Shown: positions 1-8,670 of the stretch, piece after piece
Numbering within the stretch: position 1 is the stretch's first letter
Layout: every line of letters begins with the position of its first letter
The notes under the pieces: generated by a model
Database searches by the model: none
The model's input: the letters and a program-made list of their open reading frames with translations, nothing else
What the model was told of the DNA's origin: nothing
Translations under genes and position numbers: made by a program
DNA from: Micromonospora purpureochromogenes
GTDB taxonomy: Bacteria > Actinomycetota > Actinomycetes > Mycobacteriales > Micromonosporaceae
NCBI RefSeq assembly: GCF_900091515.1
Contig: NZ_LT607410.1
Span: forward strand, 558,001-622,000
Direction of reading: 5' to 3'
DNA: 64,000 nt

Positions 1-1260
1 ATCGACTGGGCACCGGCCGAGCCCGCCGCCGCCGGCGCCGCCTGGTACGCCAGCCTCGCCTGGGCGACCTGGATCGCGGCCGTCTCCACCATCGCCGGGG
101 CCGTCTGCGCCCAGCGGCTGGAGGAACGGGGACACGACGGCGCTGCGCCGGGCGGCACGCTGCGCCGGATGACGCTCGCCGTGGCCGGCGCGGTGGGCGC
201 GCTGATCACGGTGCTGCTGGTGGCCGTGCCCGCCCGGGCGGCGACCGTGCCCGACACCTTCTCGCCACAGAGCCTGGCCGCCGGGTACGCGGCGGTCGGT
301 GTGCTGGTCGGGCTGCTGACCGCGATCTGGGCGCTGCACACGCGGGCCGTCGCGACCAACGTGATCGCCACGGTGGGCTGGATCTGGCTGCTCGCCGTGG
401 TGTCGGTCGCGGACGGGGTGCTCGCGGGACGCGGGTTGACCACCGCCCAGCTCGGGATCTGGCAGATCAGCACCGACAGCGCCGGCTTCTGGCTGCGGGA
501 CTACGTCTACTGGCCGGGGATGCTGCTGGCCGCCGGTTCGGCGCTGCTGATCGGCGCGCTGGCCGCGCGGCGTACCGCCCGGATGGAGGAGGGTCGGCTC
601 GGCGCGGCCGTCTCCGGTGCGGCGGGTCCACTGCTCGTCGCGGTCGCCTACTTCGTCGCCGTGCCCCGGCTGGCCGAGGTCACCCCCGCGCAGGTCTCGG
701 CGCACTTCGTCGCGCCGTACGCAGTGCTCGTCGGCGCGGCCGGCTCGGTGCTGGTGGCCGCGCTCGCCCAGCGCGCCGAACGGCGCACGGCCGCTCGCCC
801 GGCGGTGGTGCCCCGGCAGCGCACCGGCGACCTGGACGACCGCGGGTTCGACGGCGACCTCGCGTCGGCCGGCGACCCCTTCGACACCCCCGGCCCGTCC
901 GGCCTCACGGGCGACCCGGGCTCCGGCGCGGCCACCCGACCGACGGTCGGCACGGCGACCAAGACCGCGACCCGACCGGACGGGACAGCGCTCGCCGATC
1001 CGCTCGGTGCGGAACCGGCCCCGGCCGACACCCGGCCGGACGAAACCGGCCGCCCGGACGACGGCTCGCCCACCACCGGCACCGGACGGACCCGCCCGGC
1101 CCGCCGCGGCCGGGCCACCCCTCCCGCCCGGGATTCCGGCGCGCACCCGGCGACCTCCACCGACGAGACCGCCCCCGACCCGACGCCGGAGACCACCGAC
1201 CCCTCGGACGCGCCACCGGCCACCGCCCCCCGGACCCGCCCGTCCCGCCGCCCCCGCTGA
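1..1260 (+). CDS. Polytopic membrane protein with disordered C-terminal tail (5' partial)
   Basis: The reading frame is open from base 1 to the TGA at 1260, so the start lies left of the window. An internal ATG at 169 is not the true start, because coding sequence rich in Trp and Ala continues upstream of it. About seven hydrophobic segments fill the first 255 codons (examples: WYASLAWATWIAAVSTIAG and the segment after the ATG at 169). The last 160 residues are Pro/Thr/Arg/Asp-rich and look disordered and cytosolic. I do not recognise a family or catalytic motif. It is convergent with the ligase gene to the right, and a long hairpin separates them. Confidence 0.75.
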   Translation: MDWAPAEPAAAGAAWYASLAWATWIAAVSTIAGAVCAQRLEERGHDGAAPGGTLRRMTLAVAGAVGALITVLLVAVPARAATVPDTFSPQSLAAGYAAVGVLVGLLTAIWALHTRAVATNVIATVGWIWLLAVVSVADGVLAGRGLTTAQLGIWQISTDSAGFWLRDYVYWPGMLLAAGSALLIGALAARRTARMEEGRLGAAVSGAAGPLLVAVAYFVAVPRLAEVTPAQVSAHFVAPYAVLVGAAGSVLVAALAQRAERRTAARPAVVPRQRTGDLDDRGFDGDLASAGDPFDTPGPSGLTGDPGSGAATRPTVGTATKTATRPDGTALADPLGAEPAPADTRPDETGRPDDGSPTTGTGRTRPARRGRATPPARDSGAHPATSTDETAPDPTPETTDPSDAPPATAPRTRPSRRPR

Positions 1261-1300
1261 CCGCCGCCCACTCGCGGCCACACCCGGCCCAGGATTGAAG

Positions 1301-1360
1301 GCACTTTCACGGAATGAGTGGCTATCCGACGCGGAATAGCCACTCTTTCCGTGAAAGTGC
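1301..1360. terminator. Long inverted repeat between convergent genes
   Basis: Arms 1301-1325 and 1336-1360 are complementary at 24 of 25 positions around a 10-nt loop. It begins GCACTTTCACGG and sits 41 bp after one stop codon and 33 bp before the other convergent stop. It should act as a bidirectional terminator. It is much longer than needed for that, so it may also be a dispersed repeat copy. Confidence 0.75.
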
Positions 1361-1392
1361 AGCGCCAGGGCGGCCCGGTGACGAGGAGTGGG

Positions 1393-2871
1393 TCAGTCGA
1401 CGGGCCAGGTGTGCACGGGTTCGTTGCTGCGCTGGAGTTCGGCGTAGCGGCGGGCCATGTGGTGCAGGGCCGCCTCGCGGTCCATGCCCCGGTGCCGCTC
1501 GGCCGCCCAGACCGCCTCGGTCTGCCACACCGCGCCGTTGCGGCCGGTACGGCAGCGCTGCTCGATGATGCCGAGCAGCCGGTCCCGCTCGGCCGGGTCG
1601 ACGCCGAACCGGTCCAGCCCGGTCGCCGCCGTCGGCAGCAGCGTGTCGAGGACCAGCTTGGCCACCGGCACGTCCCCGAGGCGGGGCCAGTGCAGGACGG
1701 CGTCCATTCCGCGCCGGGCGGCGGCGTGGAAGTTCTCCTCGGCCGAGCTGAAGGTGAGCTGGCTCCAGATCGGCCGGTCCGACTCGGCCAGCCCGCGGGC
1801 CAGCCCGAAGTAGAAGGCGGCGTTGGCCAGCATGTCCACCACGGTCGGGCCGGCCGGCAGCACCCGGTTCTCCACCCGCAGGTGGGGGCGGCCGTTCATG
1901 ATGTCGTAGACCGGCCGGTTCCAGCGGTAGACCGTGCCGTTGTGCAACCGCAGCTCCGAGAGCTGGGGGACCCCGCCGGCGTGCAGCACCTCCACCGGAT
2001 CCTCGTCCTCGCAGATCGGCAGCAGCGGCGGGAAGTACCGGACGTTCTCCTCGAACAGGTCGAAGATCGAGGTGATCCAGCGCTCGCCGAACCACACCCG
2101 GGGTCGTACGCCCTGGGCCTTGAGTTCGTCGGGGCGGGTGTCGGTGGCCTGCTCGAAGAGGGCGATCCGGGTCTCGGCCCAGAGCTGCCGCCCGTAGAGG
2201 AAGGGGGAGTTCGCGCCGATCGCCACCTGGACCCCGGCGATCGCCTGGGAGGCGTTCCAGTAGTCGGCGAAGCTGTCCGGCGCGACCTGGAGGTGGAACT
2301 GGAGGCTGGTGCAGGCCGCTTCGGGGGCGATCGAGTCGGTGTGGGTCTGGAGCCGTTCCACGCCCCGGATGTCCAGCTCGATGTCCTCGCCCCGGGCGCC
2401 GACGATCTGGTCGTTGAGCACCCGGTAGCGCTCGTTGGTGGAGAGGTTGTCCACCACCAGGTGCCGCTCGGTGAGCGTGGGCAGGATGCCGACCAGGACG
2501 ATCCGGGCGTCCGACTTCGCCGCCCGCTCATCGGCGCGGGTCAGGCTGCTGCGCAGGTCGGCCTCGTACTCGGCGAACCCGCTGCCCTCGATCAGCCGGG
2601 GCGCGGCGTTCAGTTCGAGGTTGAACTGGCCGAGTTCGGTCTGGAAGAGCGGGTCGGCGATGGCGGCCAGGATCTCCTCGTTGCGCATCGCCGGCTCACC
2701 CGCCGGGTCCATCAGGTTGAGCTCGATCTCCAGGCCGGTCATCGGCCGGTCCGCGTCGAAGCCGAAGTCGTCCAGCATCAGCGCGAAGACGTCCAGACTG
2801 CGCCGAACCTTCTGCCGGTAGCGGACCCGGTCTTCCCGGGAGAAGGCGCCCTGCTCGACGTCCCTACCCAT
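1393..2871 (-). CDS. Glutamate-cysteine ligase type 2 (GCS2) family protein
   Basis: 492 residues. I chose the ATG at 2871 because GGAGGG lies 5 nt upstream; the frame stays open further 5' but that part is compositionally poor. The body has the carboxylate-amine ligase pattern: GLEIELNL near residue 55, a run with FNLELNAAP, a His/Phe-rich core (TSLQFHLQV) and NRVLPAGPT. This family forms gamma-glutamyl or related peptide bonds with ATP. The exact substrate (cysteine, as in glutathione or ergothioneine routes, or another amine) cannot be told from sequence. It is monocistronic; an AT-rich stretch at 3024-3045 upstream could carry its promoter. Confidence 0.82.
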   Translation of the reverse strand: MGRDVEQGAFSREDRVRYRQKVRRSLDVFALMLDDFGFDADRPMTGLEIELNLMDPAGEPAMRNEEILAAIADPLFQTELGQFNLELNAAPRLIEGSGFAEYEADLRSSLTRADERAAKSDARIVLVGILPTLTERHLVVDNLSTNERYRVLNDQIVGARGEDIELDIRGVERLQTHTDSIAPEAACTSLQFHLQVAPDSFADYWNASQAIAGVQVAIGANSPFLYGRQLWAETRIALFEQATDTRPDELKAQGVRPRVWFGERWITSIFDLFEENVRYFPPLLPICEDEDPVEVLHAGGVPQLSELRLHNGTVYRWNRPVYDIMNGRPHLRVENRVLPAGPTVVDMLANAAFYFGLARGLAESDRPIWSQLTFSSAEENFHAAARRGMDAVLHWPRLGDVPVAKLVLDTLLPTAATGLDRFGVDPAERDRLLGIIEQRCRTGRNGAVWQTEAVWAAERHRGMDREAALHHMARRYAELQRSNEPVHTWPVD

Positions 2872-3064
2872 GTGCCCTCCCGGCGCGAGGCGCGCGGGAC
2901 CGTGTCGTCCCGCCCGCGTTGTGAACAACCACGGTAAGAGCGCCACCTCCCCAGGGCCAGTGGCCCCACGAATACGCGCTGTGGCCCTCTCTACCCAGCG
3001 GCCACCGCGGGCACCGGCGCGGCTGACTAATAATTCGTGACAATTTGCACCCGGAGACGGGGCG

Positions 3065-3092
3065 AGGCCCCTGCTCAGGAGAGCAGGGGCCT
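3065..3092 (-). terminator. Rho-independent-type hairpin after yceI
   Basis: Perfect 12-bp stem (3065-3076 with 3081-3092) with a 4-nt loop, 21 bp downstream of the yceI-like stop codon on the minus strand. No clear T-run follows, as is usual in high-GC actinomycetes. Confidence 0.75.
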
Positions 3093-3112
3093 GCCGGGAG
3101 GGGTCCGCAGGA

Positions 3113-3691
3113 TCAGGCCTGACGGACGGCCTCACCCTCGATCTCGATCTTGATCTTCTTGCCGACCAGCACGCCGCCGGTCTCGAGCGCCACGTTCCAG
3201 GTCAGACCGAAGTCCTCCCGGTCGATCTCGGTGCTCGCGGAGAAGCCGAAGATGTCCTGGCCGAACGGGCTGCGGCCGACGCCCTCGAACTCGACGTCCA
3301 GCTCCACCGGCCGGGTGACGCCCTTGATGGTGAGCTCACCGAGCAGCACGAACTCGTTGCCGTCCCGGGACTTCACACCGGTGCTGCGGTACTCCAGCGT
3401 CGGGAAGGCCTCGACGTCCAGGAACTCCGGGCTGCGCAGGTGGGCGTCCCGGTCGGCCTGGGCGGTGCTGATGCTGGCCGCCTGGATGGTGGCGGCGACC
3501 GAGGACTGCATCGGGTCCTCGGCGATGGTGATGGTCGCCGAGGCGTCGGCGAACTCGCCGCGTACCTTGCTGACCATCATGTGCCGGGCGACGAAGCCGA
3601 CCCGCTTGTGAGCCGCGTCCAGCAGGTAGGTGCCGGCGGTCGGGACGGTGAGGCCCTCCCAGTCGCGGGTAACCGACTCGGTGCTGGTCAT
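3113..3691 (-). CDS. YceI family protein
   Basis: 192 residues. The ATG at 3691 is preceded by GGAGGA with a 7-nt spacer; the longer upstream frame is only a run-through. The sequence matches the YceI lipocalin-like barrel: GTYLLDAAHKRVGFVARHMM at the start, then FEDVEAFPTLEYRS-like strands (here LDVEAFPTLEYRSTG), GELTIKGVTRPVELDVEF, and a C-terminal EIDREDFGLTWN. YceI proteins bind polyisoprenoids or amphiphilic lipids. No signal peptide is seen, so it is probably cytosolic. It is divergent from a MarR gene, its likely regulator. Confidence 0.9.
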   Translation of the reverse strand: MTSTESVTRDWEGLTVPTAGTYLLDAAHKRVGFVARHMMVSKVRGEFADASATITIAEDPMQSSVAATIQAASISTAQADRDAHLRSPEFLDVEAFPTLEYRSTGVKSRDGNEFVLLGELTIKGVTRPVELDVEFEGVGRSPFGQDIFGFSASTEIDREDFGLTWNVALETGGVLVGKKIKIEIEGEAVRQA

Positions 3692-3743
3692 GGTGCGTCC
3701 TCCAGGGAAGAGATTGTTTAGAAGCCCAACGACTGACGTAGCA

Positions 3744-3774
3744 ACTATAACCGCAACAATATTCCCCGTGTCAA
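3744..3774 (-). promoter_or_regulatory. yceI promoter with candidate MarR operator
   Basis: On the minus strand there is TTGACA (3769-3774) and TATAGT (3744-3749), 19 nt apart, giving a transcript for the yceI-like gene. Direct repeats GCAACTATA (3741-3749) and GCAACAATA (3753-3761) overlap the -10 and spacer. They are a plausible binding site for the divergent MarR product. The repeat role is inference. Confidence 0.55.
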
Positions 3775-3793
3775 GCACTGTTAGGATGGCCAG

Positions 3794-4294
3794 GTGGATC
3801 AGAACGTGTTCGACGACCCCCGGATCACCGCCGTCGGCCTCCTCGTCGAGGCGTACGCCGGGCTGTCGGCCCGGTTCGCCGACCAGTACGAGGAGCACGG
3901 CCTCTCCGCCGTCGAGTTCGAGGTGCTGATGCGGCTCGCCCGGTCCCCCGGGCACCAACTGCGGATGACCGACCTGGCGGCGCAGACCTCGCTGTCGACC
4001 AGCGGGGTGACCCGCGTGGTGGACCGGATGGAACGCGACGGCCTGCTGTGCCGCCGGGCCTGCCCGTCCGACCGCCGCAGCTCGTACGCGGTGGTCACCC
4101 CGTCGGGGCTGAAGCGCCTCGACGAGACCCTCCCCGGTCACCTGCGGATCATCGAGCAGTGGTTCACCGGCCAGCTCGAACCCGCGGCGCTGGCGGCGAT
4201 GCTCGACGGCCTGCGCCGGGTGCGGGACGCCGTCCACCCGGGGGCGACCGCCGGCAGCACCGAGCCGGCCCACGCCAACGAACCGGCGGCCTGA
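3794..4294 (+). CDS. MarR family transcriptional regulator
   Basis: 166 residues with a GTG start. A -10 hexamer TAGGAT (3782-3787) ends 6 nt before the GTG, so the mRNA is probably leaderless. The winged helix is visible: LRMTDLAAQTSLSTSGVTRVVDRMERDGLLCRRACPSDRRSSYAVVTPSG follows the MarR order of recognition helix, D-R wing and strand, at about residues 55-105. The dimerisation helices flank it. It is divergent from yceI and shares a 102-bp control region, so autoregulation plus control of yceI is the simplest reading. The ligand is unknown. Confidence 0.88.
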   Translation: MDQNVFDDPRITAVGLLVEAYAGLSARFADQYEEHGLSAVEFEVLMRLARSPGHQLRMTDLAAQTSLSTSGVTRVVDRMERDGLLCRRACPSDRRSSYAVVTPSGLKRLDETLPGHLRIIEQWFTGQLEPAALAAMLDGLRRVRDAVHPGATAGSTEPAHANEPAA

Positions 4295-4437
4295 CGCCGG
4301 CACCCCGCCTCGCGCTACCGGCAGAACCACCGGCAGAACTGGTCACGCCGGCGGGACAAGCCCGTGAAGCCGCGCAAAGCGGACGTCACGGGTGACTAGC
4401 CTTCGTCCAGCGCGGGGGGAGCACCTGGGGGGGTGCC

Positions 4438-4489
4438 GGCGCGAGCGATTGAGCGAGGGGTGTCATCAGGGGGCTTGTTCGCTCGCGCC
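4438..4489. terminator. Inverted repeat between convergent marR and the large regulator
   Basis: GGCGCGAGCGA (4438-4448) and its exact complement (4479-4489) lie 30 nt apart in the 248-bp gap between two convergent stops. A terminator role is likely but the loop is long. Nothing else recognisable occurs in 4295-4542. Confidence 0.45.
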
Positions 4490-4542
4490 TCCCCCGCCCC
4501 CGGCGGCCGCACGGGGCGAGCCGGCAGCAGCCAGGGCGGGCC

Positions 4543-7332
4543 TCAGCCGACCGGACGGAGCCCGCGGAGCAGATCCTGCTCGTACGGCAGCAGGCGGATC
4601 CCGCTCTCCCGGCAGGCCCGGTCGAGACGGTCCAGCACGGCCGGGTCGCCCGTGCTCGCCGCCAACCCCACCAACGCCTCGACCACGTCCCGCCGGTACT
4701 GCCCGTCGACCCCGGCTTCCACCGCCGCCCCGAACCACTCCGCGGCCAACTCCCGGTCGCCCCGGTGCAGCGCCACCGTCCCCTCGATCAGGGCGACGAT
4801 CCCCTCCTCCGGCTGCGGGGTCGCCACCGCCGTGCCCGCGCGCCCCTGCCCCACCGGCCACCCGGGCCGGGCCGACCCGGACGGCGACGGCACCACAGCT
4901 CCCGACGACACCGGCCCGGAGCGGGCCGGGACCGGACCGTCCGGCAGCGCGGATCCGGACGGGACCACCTCGCGGCGCGGCACGGAGGCGACCGCCAAGG
5001 GTCCGTCGACCGGGACGGCCGGACCCGACCCGAGCGGCACCGGGCGTGCCTCCGCCCGCAGCTCGGCCAGCACGTCGACGGCCTCGTCCAGCCGACCGTC
5101 CCTGGCCAGCGCCAGGCCGACCGTGCCGAGCACCCGGCGCCGGTGCCCCGGGTCGCCCAGGTCCGCGAGCGCGCCGGCGACCCGGCGGCCCTGCTCCACC
5201 GCCTCGGCGTACCGGCCCTGGAGGCGGGCCACGTCGGCCAGGTTGGCCCGGGCCAGCAGGCGCAGCCGCCGTTCGTCGCACTGGGCGGCCAGTCGGTCGA
5301 CGATGGCCAGCCGCCGCCGGGCGCCGGTCAGGTCGCCGAGGCGGATCTCGTGCCAGGTGAGGTTGTTCTGGGCCACCGCCATGTCGCGTACCCGGCCATG
5401 CCGGGTGGCCAGCGCCAGCACGGCCTGCGCCTGCTCGCGTGCCTCGTCGTGCTCGCCGGTGGCGACGAGCAGCGCGCAGAGCACCGTCCGGGCCTCCAGT
5501 TCGCCGGTGACCTCGGCGTGTGCGGCGAAGACGTCGAGCGCCGCGCGGGCCGCCGGCAACTCCTGCGCCCCCGCGCCGTGCTCGGCGGCGAGCCGGGCCA
5601 CGCCGAGCAGCGCCCAGGCCCGTAGCACCGGGTCGGCGTCGGCGGTACGCGGGTCGGCCAGCAGCCGGCGCAGCCACTGCCGCCCGGAGACGTCCCGCCC
5701 CCGCAGCCGCCACCAGCGGGTCAGCGCCGCCGCCAGCCGCAGCGCGGTGAGCGGGTCGTCGGTGGCGGCGTGCGCCAGGGCGGCGCTGATGTCGCTGGTC
5801 GCCTCGTCGAGCTGGCGTACGGCGGCGGGCAGTTTCGCCCCGACCAGGTCCGGTGCCGTCCGGGTGACCAGTCGGGCCACGACGACGGCGTGCCGGCGGC
5901 GGATCGCGGTCAGCTCGCCCAGGCCGGCGGCCCGCTCGACGGCGAAGTCCCGGACCGCGTCGAGCAACCGGAACCGGAACGGACCGGCCCCCCGGACGCT
6001 GAGCAGCCCCAGCTCCACCAGCCGGTCCAGCAGCGGGACCGGGTCGACGACGACCGCGCCGTCCCGATCGGCCTCGTCGGCCAGCAGCTCCTCGGCCAAC
6101 TCCACCGACCAGCGGTTGGCGAACGCGGAGAGTCGGCGCACGGCCGCGCGCTCCGAGGCGGCGAGCAACCGGTAGCTGGTGGCCACCGCCTCGCGCAGGG
6201 TCACCGCCACCGCCGCCCGCGCGCGGCCCGACCCCGCCGGCTCGGCGGCCTCCCAGCCGCGCCGGCCCAGGTCGGGGCTGGCCAGGTCGAGGACCCGGTC
6301 GCCGTACCGGTCGAGCAGTTCGTCGAGGTCGAGGATCCGGCCCCGGGCCGCCATCAGCTCGATCGCGAGCGGCAGCCCGCCGAGCCGGCGCACCAGGGCG
6401 GCCAGCGCAGGCAGCTCCCGCGGGTCGGGCGGCTCCGGGCGTACCCGGGCGAGTCGCGCGGCGAAGAGCGCCGCCGCCGGGTAGCGGGCCAGGTCGGCGG
6501 CGTCCACCGCGTCGGCCGGGGGCACGTCCAACGGCGCCACCGGGCGGACCAGTTCCCCGGGTACGCCCACCGGGTGCCGCCCGGTCACCAGCACCCGCAG
6601 GCTCGGCATCGCGTCGGTGAGCTGCCGCAACGCCTCGGCCAGCGGGTCCGGGGCGCGCTCGGCCGCGTCCACCAGCAGCAACGCCGGCCGGTTGCGCAGC
6701 CGGACGGCCAGGTCGGGCAGGCGGGACGCGCCGAGCACGGCGCTCATCGCGGCCAGCACGTCGGCGGCGTCGGAACCCTCGCCGACCAGCACGCCGGCCA
6801 CGCCGCCGGGATACGCGGCGACGACCTCGTGCGCCACCGCCAGGGCCAGCGCCGTCTTACCCACGCCGGCCAGCCCGACCAGGGTCACCACCGGCGGCCA
6901 CTGGTCCGTGGTGAGCAGCGCGGCGAGGTCGGCCAGGTCCCGCTCCCGCCCGATCAGCTCGACCGGGGGCGGGAGCGCGATCGGCGTACCCGAGGGGTCG
7001 GGTTCGCGGGGCGCGGACCCGGCGGCCGGCGCGCGGCCCGGGTCCGCGGCGACGGCCGGGATGGTGACCCGTCCACGGGCGGTGGTGAGGAAGGCGGCGC
7101 GGGGCCCGTCGGTGAGGCCGAGCGCGTCGGCGAGCAGCTCCACGGTGGTGCGCTGGGGCCGGCTGGACCGGCCGCGCTCCAGGTCACGGACGGTCCGCAC
7201 GCCGATTCCGGCCCGCTGGGCCAGCTCGGCCTGGGTGAGACCGGCTCGGAGCCGATGCCCCCGCAACAGCTCCGCCAGCGGGGTACGACCACCCGGCGCC
7301 AACTGGTGATCATGAGCCGGTGTCATGGCCAC
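4543..7332 (-). CDS. XRE-type HTH / NB-ARC-like ATPase / TPR regulator
   Basis: 929 residues from the GTG at 7332, or 927 from the ATG at 7326; the latter is favoured because TACCCT ends 8 nt before it. Domain order: HTH at about 20-60 (AELAQRAGIGVRTVRDLERG), an ATPase starting with ELIGRERDL and Walker A GLAGVGKT at 153-160, then a winged helix, then TPR-like helices in the C-terminal half. This is the architecture of large actinobacterial STAND regulators, in which nucleotide binding gates activation. A Pro/Ser/Gly/Val-rich insert of some 80 residues interrupts the TPR region around 740-825. Target genes are not evident, since both neighbours are separately transcribed. Confidence 0.82.
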   Translation of the reverse strand: MAMTPAHDHQLAPGGRTPLAELLRGHRLRAGLTQAELAQRAGIGVRTVRDLERGRSSRPQRTTVELLADALGLTDGPRAAFLTTARGRVTIPAVAADPGRAPAAGSAPREPDPSGTPIALPPPVELIGRERDLADLAALLTTDQWPPVVTLVGLAGVGKTALALAVAHEVVAAYPGGVAGVLVGEGSDAADVLAAMSAVLGASRLPDLAVRLRNRPALLLVDAAERAPDPLAEALRQLTDAMPSLRVLVTGRHPVGVPGELVRPVAPLDVPPADAVDAADLARYPAAALFAARLARVRPEPPDPRELPALAALVRRLGGLPLAIELMAARGRILDLDELLDRYGDRVLDLASPDLGRRGWEAAEPAGSGRARAAVAVTLREAVATSYRLLAASERAAVRRLSAFANRWSVELAEELLADEADRDGAVVVDPVPLLDRLVELGLLSVRGAGPFRFRLLDAVRDFAVERAAGLGELTAIRRRHAVVVARLVTRTAPDLVGAKLPAAVRQLDEATSDISAALAHAATDDPLTALRLAAALTRWWRLRGRDVSGRQWLRRLLADPRTADADPVLRAWALLGVARLAAEHGAGAQELPAARAALDVFAAHAEVTGELEARTVLCALLVATGEHDEAREQAQAVLALATRHGRVRDMAVAQNNLTWHEIRLGDLTGARRRLAIVDRLAAQCDERRLRLLARANLADVARLQGRYAEAVEQGRRVAGALADLGDPGHRRRVLGTVGLALARDGRLDEAVDVLAELRAEARPVPLGSGPAVPVDGPLAVASVPRREVVPSGSALPDGPVPARSGPVSSGAVVPSPSGSARPGWPVGQGRAGTAVATPQPEEGIVALIEGTVALHRGDRELAAEWFGAAVEAGVDGQYRRDVVEALVGLAASTGDPAVLDRLDRACRESGIRLLPYEQDLLRGLRPVG

Positions 7333-7400
7333 GAAGGGTACGGACCGGATACGACGGTCGACACGGGTGCGTCGTCCAGCCGACGCGCCGGAATCCGACA

Positions 7401-7432
7401 GGCCCCTACCGTGCGGCGGCGCGGCAGGGGCC
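7401..7432 (-). terminator. Terminator hairpin after acyl-CoA dehydrogenase
   Basis: GGCCCCT (7401-7407) pairs with AGGGGCC (7426-7432), with an inner CCG/CGG pair, 10 bp beyond the dehydrogenase stop on the minus strand. Confidence 0.6.
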
Positions 7433-7442
7433 GGGGGCCGGA

Positions 7443-8597
7443 TCAGACGCCCAGGTCGCGAGCGATGATCATGCGCTGCACCTCCGAGGTTCCCTCGCCG
7501 ATCTCCAGGATCTTGGAATCCCGCCAGAACCGGGCGACCGGGTACTCGTTCATGAAGCCGTAGCCGCCGTGGATCTGGGTGGCCTCGCGGGCGTTGTCCA
7601 CCGCGATCGTGCTGGCGTGCAGCTTGGCGATCGCCGCCTGCCGCTTGAACGGCTCACCGGCCAGCATCCGCGCGGCGGCGTCGTAGTACGCCAGCCGGGC
7701 GGTGTGCGCCTTCAGCTCCATGTCGGCGATCTTGAACTGGATCGCCTGGTAGTTGCCGATCGGCTGGCCGAAGGCGTGCCGCTCCTTCGCGTACTTGATC
7801 GACTCGTCGACGCAGCCCTGGGCGAGGCCGACGGCGAGCGCGGCGATGGCGATCCGACCCTCGTCGAGGATGCGCAGGAACTGCGCGAAGCCCCGACCCC
7901 GCTCACCGAGCAGGTTCGCCGCCGGCACCCGGCAGTCGTCGAAGGTCAGCTCGTGGGTGTCCGAGGCGGTCCAGCCGACCTTGGAGTAGCCCGGCGCCAC
8001 CGTGAAGCCCGGCGTCCCCGTCGGCACGATGATGGTCGACAGCTCCTTCGAGCCGTCCGGGTTCGTGCCGGTGACCGCGGTGACGGTGACCAGCGCGGTG
8101 ATGTCGGTCCCCGAGTTGGTGATGAACGCCTTCGAGCCGTTGATCACCCACTCGTTGGTCGCCTCGTCCAGCACCGCGCGGGTCTGGGTGCCGCCGGCGT
8201 CGGAGCCGGTGCCCGGCTCGGTCAGCCCGAAGCCGGCCAACGCCTCGCCGCTGAGCAGCTTCGGCAGCCAGGTCGCCTGCTGCTCCGGAGAACCAAATCG
8301 GTAGATCGGCATCGCGCCGAGGGAGACCGCCGCCTCCAGGGTGATCGCCACGCTGGAGTCGATCCGGGCCAGCTCCTCCAGGGCGAGGCAGAGCGCGAAG
8401 TAGTCGCCGCCCATGCCGCCGTGCTCCTCACCGAAGGGCAGGCCGAACAGGCCCATCTTGCCCATCTGGCGGATCACCTCGTACGGGAAGGTGTGCTTCT
8501 CGTAGTGCTCGGCGATGACCGGGGCGACCACCTCACGCGCGAAGTCCCGCACGCTGGACCGCAGCGCCTCTTGTTCCTCGGTGAGCCGGAAGTCCAT
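7443..8597 (-). CDS. Acyl-CoA dehydrogenase (isovaleryl-CoA dehydrogenase-like by context)
   Basis: 384 residues; the ATG has AGGAGG upstream with a 5-nt spacer. Typical ACAD features are present: an N-terminal helical domain, GFGLTEPGTGSDAGG in the FAD beta-domain, the ATQIHGGYGFMNEYPVARFWRD signature, and EIGEGTSEVQRM, where the Glu before GTSE is the expected catalytic-base region. The enzyme oxidises a short acyl-CoA to its 2-enoyl form using FAD and passes electrons to ETF. Its position after a carboxyltransferase, an HMG-CoA-lyase-type gene and a biotin carboxylase suggests isovaleryl-CoA in leucine breakdown. The substrate is inferred from neighbours only. Confidence 0.87.
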   Translation of the reverse strand: MDFRLTEEQEALRSSVRDFAREVVAPVIAEHYEKHTFPYEVIRQMGKMGLFGLPFGEEHGGMGGDYFALCLALEELARIDSSVAITLEAAVSLGAMPIYRFGSPEQQATWLPKLLSGEALAGFGLTEPGTGSDAGGTQTRAVLDEATNEWVINGSKAFITNSGTDITALVTVTAVTGTNPDGSKELSTIIVPTGTPGFTVAPGYSKVGWTASDTHELTFDDCRVPAANLLGERGRGFAQFLRILDEGRIAIAALAVGLAQGCVDESIKYAKERHAFGQPIGNYQAIQFKIADMELKAHTARLAYYDAAARMLAGEPFKRQAAIAKLHASTIAVDNAREATQIHGGYGFMNEYPVARFWRDSKILEIGEGTSEVQRMIIARDLGV

Positions 8598-8670
8598 CTG
8601 ATCCTCCTGTGTGGACGTGCCGCCCGGGCGCTCGTGACGCCGGGACGGTGCTGCGGACTGAGGGGCCGGG

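Noticed and set aside
1318..2937. 539-codon plus-strand frame over the GCS2 gene
   Set aside because: Shadow of the real minus-strand gene; low-complexity residues.
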